From: Subdoligranulum sp.
GTDB taxonomy: Bacteria > Bacillota > Clostridia > Oscillospirales > Ruminococcaceae
DNA length: 64,000 bases
Assembly: GCA_004555405.1 (NCBI GenBank)
Contig: SFIE01000007.1
Location: 98,168 to 162,167 of the forward strand
Direction of reading: 5' to 3'
The position numbers and the translations under genes were made by a program. This document shows positions 59,882-64,000 of the stretch, in pieces. The first letter of the stretch is position 1. Every line of letters begins with the position of its first letter. Under the pieces are notes generated by a model, which was not told the DNA's origin, did not search any database, and worked only from the letters and a program-made list of their open reading frames with translations.

Positions 59882-60071
59882 CGGCCGCCCTCCCGCCATT
59901 TTTGTATGCTTGCATTTCCACTATAGCACAGTTATTGTGTGCAGGGCAAGAAAAGTTTTTTTCGGGCGGCTGCCAAAAGAAACGACAGTGAATCAGATCG
60001 CACACCCTGCACATTGTTATGCAGCACAGCATTGGCAAGCCTGCAGCCATTGATATGTGCGTTTTCCCCGC

Positions 60072-60136
60072 AGACAGCGAGGCATCTTCCGGATCTTCGG
60101 CAAATGCCTCGCTGTCTTTAATATTTTTATTTTTTC
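60072..60136. terminator. 14-bp perfect hairpin downstream of the lyase gene
   Basis: AGACAGCGAGGCAT and ATGCCTCGCTGTCT pair around an 18-nt loop. The T-rich tract (TTTAATATTTTTATTTTTTC) is on the plus-strand side, although the nearest gene end is on the minus strand. It may protect or end the lyase message anyway. Confidence 0.55.
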
Positions 60137-61080
60137 TGCGTATAATTTTCTCCCTGGCCTGTGGGCATACGCAATAGAATATCCTTATTTTTTCCACCTC
60201 GCAGCACAGCACTGCCGCCTTGATGGCCCATATATTCTTCCAGTTTGTGACCAAGAGCTATGATTCTATCCAGATCAATGCCGGTTTCAATGCCCTGTGC
60301 ATCACACATATTGATAATATCTTCGGTTGAAACATTCCCGGCCGCTCCCGGCACAAAAGGGCACCCGCCGGTTCCAGCCAGTGAGCCGTCATACCAGGTG
60401 ATCCCGGCTTCCATACCCGCCATGATATTAGCGATGCCCATACCGCGCGTGTTGTGAAAATGCAGAATGAATTTGCACTGCGGATACCGCGCCGTCAGCT
60501 CGCCCATCAGCTCATACACCTGCTTCGGCATGGCCATGCCCGGTGCATCTGAGATAGAAATTTCATTTACCCCTACTTGCAGATAGGCATCGATGATCTC
60601 GCAGATGTCAGAAATCGGAATGGTTTCATCCCATGGCGAGCCAAACGGGCAGGCGATCGAGCCAGACACCTGCACATTATTTTTGCGTGCCAGCGCTACA
60701 CTGGGCGCAAAGGTTTTCATCTGCTCCATCGGCAGCTTGTTCAAATTAGCCAGGCAATGCCCCTTGCTTGCCGAAATATTCAGCTTTATCTTTTTGCAGC
60801 CGCATTCTACTGCACGCTGCACACCTTTCACATTTCCAACCAAGGCACGGTATTCCACACCCGGCAGCTGAACCAGACAGCGGAATACTTCATCGGTATT
60901 TGCCATTTGCGGCACAGCCTTCGGGCTCATAAACGAGCCGACCTCTATCACTTTTACCCCGGCTTTTTCCAGCCCATGGAGCAGATTCAGCTTTTGCTCT
61001 ACCGTTAAAATTTGTTTTTCGATTTGCAGTCCGTCGCGCAGGCCAACCTCACACACTGTGATTTTTTCCGCCAGCTTCAT
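60127..61080 (-). CDS. hydroxymethylglutaryl-CoA lyase-family protein
   Basis: 317 aa, DRE-TIM metallolyase. CEVGLRDGLQIEKQIL opens the barrel with the metal Asp. HFHNTRGMGIANIMAG carries the metal His pair. GGCPFVPGAAGNVSTED holds the catalytic Cys (canonical GGCPYAxGASGNVATED). It cleaves a 3-hydroxy-3-methylglutaryl-CoA-like substrate to an acyl-CoA and acetoacetate or a 2-oxo acid. An AGGGGAGGAAAGAAG-type site precedes the ATG. Just upstream is the end of an ilvD-like remnant in the same direction, so it was once a distal gene of a longer operon. Confidence 0.88.
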   Translation of the reverse strand: MKLAEKITVCEVGLRDGLQIEKQILTVEQKLNLLHGLEKAGVKVIEVGSFMSPKAVPQMANTDEVFRCLVQLPGVEYRALVGNVKGVQRAVECGCKKIKLNISASKGHCLANLNKLPMEQMKTFAPSVALARKNNVQVSGSIACPFGSPWDETIPISDICEIIDAYLQVGVNEISISDAPGMAMPKQVYELMGELTARYPQCKFILHFHNTRGMGIANIMAGMEAGITWYDGSLAGTGGCPFVPGAAGNVSTEDIINMCDAQGIETGIDLDRIIALGHKLEEYMGHQGGSAVLRGGKNKDILLRMPTGQGENYTQKK

Positions 61081-61095
61081 TCTTCTTTCCTCCCC

Positions 61096-61229
61096 TCATT
61101 TTTCATGCTGCTTTACCGGGTCGATCACATCCGGAATTTCCAGAATTGCGCCGCGGTCCGCACTGGTCACCAGTGCAGCATACTTTGCCAAACTGGGGGT
61201 GCGCGGCTTGATCAGCGGCTTTACATGGC
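61096..61229 (-). pseudogene. C-terminal remnant of an IlvD/Edd-family dehydratase
   Basis: Read on the minus strand, about 44 codons ending KQHEK* contain PLIKPRTPSLAKYAALVTSADRGAIL. This resembles the C-terminal end of dihydroxy-acid dehydratase-type proteins (RYAKLVSSAS-GA). The rest of the gene is absent; homology stops at about 61,229, where a lysR fragment on the other strand begins. Confidence 0.6.
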
Positions 61230-61730
61230 GAAGTGGATCTGATCGTGGGCGTAAACTCCCAGGCGGAGCCGCGTTTTCATGTTACGCCGCTGATCACGGA
61301 ATCCGTATATTTTGCAGCGGCACCGCAGCTTTTGCAGCGCTTTCTCCCCGATTTAAGCCCACAGGCCACCGCGCTTTCGCTGGCGCAGATCAGCCGCCTG
61401 CCGCTGTGCCTGAATCTTCCGGGCAGCACCCTGAGCGAAGTTTTGGCCCGCTGCGCCGCACAGCACAACATCCGCCTGCAATGCGGTGTTTCCACCAGCG
61501 ATTACGGCGTGCAGCTGGCCCTGTGCCTGGCCGGGGAATGCGGCTTTTTCTGCCCGGCTTCTCTTTTGCAGCCGGCAGAAGCCGCCCGCAGCCTGCGCAT
61601 TTTTACAGTGCCGGAGCTGCAGGAGCAGCTTCACATTGAGTGCATTCGCACGGCCGCTGCCGTGCAGCCCGCCTATATCCGGGCGTTTGAATCCGCTCTT
61701 TTGCAGGTTTGCCGTTCGTTCATATTGTAA
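61227..61730 (+). pseudogene. 3' fragment of a LysR-family regulator gene
   Basis: About 168 codons starting GEVDLIVGVNS, the middle of a LysR co-inducer domain, to the natural stop. The helix-turn-helix and hinge are missing. A GTG lies at 61233 but no ribosome binding site precedes it. The later part (STSDYGVQLALCLAGECGFFCPASLL) is a normal LysR C-terminal half. Confidence 0.78.
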
Positions 61731-61771
61731 AAGCTTTGCTGCGGGCAATAGTTTACTTTTTCCGCTGCCAA

Positions 61772-61815
61772 AAAAGCGTTCTGCCGCAAGCAAAACGACA
61801 GAACGCTTTCTTTTT
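61772..61815. terminator. bidirectional terminator
   Basis: AGCGTTCTG and CAGAACGCT pair around a 15-nt loop, with A/T runs on both sides. It lies between the lysR fragment and the converging oxidoreductase gene. Confidence 0.8.
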
Positions 61816-61818
61816 GTA

Positions 61819-62436
61819 TTATCGGATAAAATTCGTCATGATCCACGGCTCTTTGGCGGGCTGCGGATCGCTTTGCAGCCCTGCCAGCACCCAGGCCATC
61901 TGGTCACCCAAGGTGCGCATAGTCTGCATTCCTTCCAGATCCTGTCGGCACTCTTCGGGTGTGGTGCCGTGTACGGCGTTCCAGTACTGGCTGGAAACCA
62001 GCGGCATGCGGTTCATGGTAAAATATTTGTTCAGTCGGTCAAACGCAGCGCTCGCGCCGCCGCGACGGCAGTTGATCACCGCCGCTGCGGGTTTTCCTGC
62101 AAAGCTTCCGCACCGCTGATCGCACTGAAACACGCGGTCCAGCACAGCACACAGGGCGCCGTTTGGCCCTGCATAATAGGTGGGGCTGCCCACGATCACG
62201 CCGTCGCATTCGCGGAATTTTTGCAAAAGGGCATTGGCAATATCATCCTCAAACACGCACACATGGCTTTCCCGGCAGCGGCGGCAGCTGATGCATCCGC
62301 GTATCGGCGCAGTTCCCAGTTGAAAAAGCTCCCACGAAACGCCATGCTTTTCCAGTGCGCCCGCCACTTCCATCAAATCGGTATACACACAGCCCTCTGC
62401 ATGGGGGCTTCCGTTTACCAGCAGTACCTTCTTCAT
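61819..62436 (-). CDS. flavodoxin-like NAD(P)H-dependent FMN reductase
   Basis: 205 aa. KKVLLVNGSPHAEGCVYTDLMEV is the FMN phosphate loop. GCISCRRCRESHVCVFEDD is a Cys-rich loop common to iron-sulfur flavoprotein-like members of this family; four Cys are present, so a cluster is possible. DGVIVGSPTYYAGPNGALCAVLDRVFQ is the second FMN segment. The final roughly 40 residues are typical of an obligate anaerobe subgroup. The physiological substrate is unknown. The start ATG has only a weak GAGAGGCCAAGAGCC upstream region. Confidence 0.87.
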   Translation of the reverse strand: MKKVLLVNGSPHAEGCVYTDLMEVAGALEKHGVSWELFQLGTAPIRGCISCRRCRESHVCVFEDDIANALLQKFRECDGVIVGSPTYYAGPNGALCAVLDRVFQCDQRCGSFAGKPAAAVINCRRGGASAAFDRLNKYFTMNRMPLVSSQYWNAVHGTTPEECRQDLEGMQTMRTLGDQMAWVLAGLQSDPQPAKEPWIMTNFIR

Positions 62437-62701
62437 AGGGCTCTTGGCCTCTCCGGTGTGAAAAACAGCAATTTTTCTTTGCGGAGCAGGCTTCCTCCAA
62501 TCCTTTTTCTTTCAGTATGCAGCAGAATCTGCTTTTTTGTCAATGATTTTTCTCGCAGGTCCACGGGGCAGCCGGTGATGTTTACGGATCCTCCTCACGG
62601 TTTTTATCAGATTTTATTGGGCCTTCCGGGCCTTCCGGGTTTTCCACATTTTTCCGCTTGTTTGTGGAAAGCCCTTGGCTGCACACCGCTGTTCACCGTT
62701 T

Positions 62702-63115
62702 TCACAGCACCATCAGCAGTGTGCCCGCTGTGATCAGCACACAGCCGATCAGGCTTTTGGTGCTGAAGGGCTCGCGCAGGATCAAAAACGCCAGCACCAG
62801 CGTGATGACCACGCTCATTTTATCAATGGGAACCACCTTCGAGGCTGCGCCGGTTTGCAGCGCATGGTAATAGCACAGCCAGCTTGCGCCGGTGGCAAGG
62901 CCGGATAAAATCAAAAACAGCCAGCTTCGGTGCGAAATTTCACCAATGCCGCTTTGCGTTCCCGTAAAAAACACTATGCCCCAGCTCATCACCAGCACCA
63001 CAGCCGTGCGAATGGCCGTGGCCAGCGTGGAATTTACCCCCTCAATGCCGACTTTGGCCAAAATAGCAGTCAGCGCTGCAAACACCGCTGAGCCGATTGC
63101 AAAACACCACCACAT
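62702..63115 (-). CDS. single-domain EamA/DMT permease
   Basis: 137 aa with five hydrophobic helices, one EamA repeat. WWCFAIGSAVFAALTAILAKVGIEGVNSTLATAIRT opens it, and GAASKVVPIDKMSVVITLVLAFLILREPFSTKSLIGCVLITAGTLLM ends it. Single-repeat members act as dimers. AAGGAGATGGTTTT precedes the ATG at 63115. The substrate is unknown. Confidence 0.88.
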   Translation of the reverse strand: MWWCFAIGSAVFAALTAILAKVGIEGVNSTLATAIRTAVVLVMSWGIVFFTGTQSGIGEISHRSWLFLILSGLATGASWLCYYHALQTGAASKVVPIDKMSVVITLVLAFLILREPFSTKSLIGCVLITAGTLLMVL

Positions 63116-63260
63116 AAAACCATCTCCTTCCTGTTTTACTGTAGCATCATTCCTGCCGAATTGCAAGATTTTTCCCCGCTATGCCCTTTGCCCGAAAAGC
63201 TGCGGCGGCATTATCCTTAGGCTTGCAGGAAAGGAAAACACGGGCAGGGCAAGCCCTGCC
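63116..63260. other. intergenic DNA with a small palindrome
   Basis: GGGCAGGGCAAGCCCTGCCC at about 63,243-63,262 is a near-perfect palindrome of the same style as those in the repeats that follow. No gene is seen. Confidence 0.5.
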
Positions 63261-63481
63261 CCTACTGTGAAATCACGAAACAACGCTTATAATTACACCC
63301 GTACTCTCGCGGCCCATCGTAGGGGTGGGGCTCTGCTCCACCCGAAGAGCCTTGCAGGGTCACAGGGCCTTAGCGGGCGAGCAATGCTCGCCCCTACGAT
63401 AGAATCACAAAAGAGCGATCTATTTTTTCGAAAACCTTGCCCTTTGCTCGTAGGGGCCTGCATCGCAGGCCCGCCGACGGT
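63261..63481 (+). repeat. palindrome-bearing long repeat, copy 1
   Basis: About 220 bp starting CCTACTGTGAAATCACGAAA. It contains the palindromes GGGCGAGC-AAT-GCTCGCCC and GGGCCTGC-ATC-GCAGGCCC, and a GGGGCTCTGCTCCACCC segment, each flanked by GTAGGGG or CCCCTAC. A second copy follows at an offset of exactly 280 bp. Confidence 0.85.
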
Positions 63482-63540
63482 ACGGGGAAAGATTTTGTGG
63501 TTTGCAGCTGCGGCAAATACGGGCGGAGCCAAGCCATGCT

Positions 63541-63761
63541 CCTACTGTGAAATCACGAAACAACGCTTATAACTTTGCCAGCTCTCTCACGGCCCATCGT
63601 AGGGGTAGGGCTCTGCTCCACTCGAAAAGCCTTGCGGGGTCACAAGGCCTTAGCGGGCGAGCAATGCTCGCCCCTACGATAGAATCACAAAAGAGCGATA
63701 TATTTTTGCGAAAACCTTGCCTTTTACTTGTAGGGGCCTGCATCGCAGGCCCGCCGAAGGT
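63541..63761 (+). repeat. palindrome-bearing long repeat, copy 2
   Basis: Aligned without gaps to copy 1 over about 220 bp at an offset of 280, with roughly 20 scattered differences by eye. The palindromes are conserved and most changes fall between them. Confidence 0.85.
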
Positions 63762-63825
63762 GCATAAAACTTTTGGCACTCCCGCAGCCCGCCTATCCGG
63801 GCGAAAACATTTCCCTATAACAAAA

Positions 63826-63858
63826 AAGACCCGCAAACGAAACCGTTCGCAGGTCTTA
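63826..63858 (-). terminator. terminator for a minus-strand gene beyond the window
   Basis: On the minus strand AAGACCTGCGAACG pairs with CGTTTGCGGGTCTT and a run of six T follows. Whatever it terminates lies to the right of 63,860. Confidence 0.65.
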
Positions 63859-64000
63859 TCACTTGGTGCACCATCAGCGGGAGCGTTTAGAAAACAGTGC
63901 GGTGCACTGTTTTTAGCGACCGAATTCCCGCGGGCTAACCAACACCGCACTGTGGTGTTGGTTGCCGCCTGCGGGCGGCCGCCCTGTTCTCGTCCATGGT
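63859..64000. other. unassigned right end
   Basis: GC-rich sequence with several inverted repeats, e.g. ACAGTGC-GGT-GCACTGT near 63,894-63,911 and CCAACACC...GGTGTTGG near 63,939-63,962. I recognise no gene. Minus-strand coding sequence may begin beyond the edge. Confidence 0.4.

Noticed and set aside
59900-60071. A small plus-strand gene ahead of the T-tract hairpin at 60,072
   Set aside because: No open frame with a ribosome binding site was found in this stretch; the hairpin's client stays unclear.
63243-63761. Repeats with palindromes near the right end considered as a CRISPR array
   Set aside because: Only two long copies with a 280-bp offset, no regular short repeats with unique spacers, and no cas genes.
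63864-63885. TCCCGCTGATGGTGCACCA on the minus strand resembles a tRNA 3' end with CCA
   Set aside because: The T-arm sequence that should precede it (GTTCGAAT) is absent and no cloverleaf can be drawn, so at best it is a fragment; chance is as likely.

Overview
The window looks like a chromosome segment of a strictly anaerobic, GC-rich Bacillota bacterium, most like the Oscillospiraceae/Ruminococcaceae of the animal gut. The basis is glutamate fermentation by the 2-hydroxyglutarate route, strong AGGAGG-type ribosome binding sites, a class B sortase pilus locus, TRAP carriers with lipoprotein receptors, an ECF-type vitamin transporter, and TPP and tetrahydrofolate riboswitches. No rRNA, intact tRNA, CRISPR array, phage module or transposase gene was found. 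The taxonomic placement is inference.

Layout. 1-9,497 (minus): one operon, transcribed gcdD-gcdC-gcdB-gctA-gctB-gcdA-hgdC-hgdA-hgdB, with the last gene cut by the window edge. It encodes glutaconate CoA-transferase, the oxygen-sensitive 2-hydroxyglutaryl-CoA dehydratase with its activator, and the sodium-pumping glutaconyl-CoA decarboxylase. Together these take (R)-2-hydroxyglutarate to crotonyl-CoA and conserve energy as a sodium gradient. A divergent IclR-type regulator (9,990) and a structured leader flank the operon. 10.8-15.1 kb: a DUF1643 protein, a candidate small RNA, an SGNH-hydrolase lipoprotein and an MFS permease. 15.3-20.5 kb: a TIM-barrel protein, a shikimate-dehydrogenase-like enzyme and a TRAP carrier, possibly for quinate/shikimate-type acids. 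20.7-26.9 kb (minus): a pilus locus with an InlB-repeat adhesin, a signal-peptidase-like protein lacking its catalytic dyad, two shaft or anchor pilins and a class B sortase. 27.1-31.9 kb: a Fur-type regulator, a ThDP enzyme, a LysR regulator and a DMT permease.

31.9-37.2 kb: TPP riboswitch-thiD-cytX (HMP salvage), a truncated ABC permease, xth, an HD protein, and a folT-like S component under a tetrahydrofolate riboswitch that probably acts on the ribosome binding site. 37.3-45.8 kb: an M3 peptidase, a degenerate UDP-glucose-dehydrogenase-like protein, and a DUF6282 hydrolase-TRAP-LysR cassette whose first gene appears to start at ACG. 45.9-52.7 kb: an aldehyde dehydrogenase, a hotdog thioesterase, a small Cys-rich membrane protein, a polar amino acid ABC transporter and an M20 amidohydrolase. 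52.7-59.9 kb (minus): a peptide-use locus (AbgT-type transporter, S9 peptidase, amidohydrolase, ThrE-type exporter pair) with a TetR regulator. 60.1-64 kb: an HMG-CoA-lyase-like gene, a deletion scar joining fragments of an ilvD-like and a lysR gene, a flavodoxin-type oxidoreductase, a single-domain EamA permease, and two long palindrome-bearing direct repeats.

The window as a whole describes an amino acid and organic acid scavenger: several binding-protein-dependent importers are paired with one to three catabolic enzymes and a local regulator. Small inverted-repeat elements (three copies of one family) and decayed genes mark several joints.
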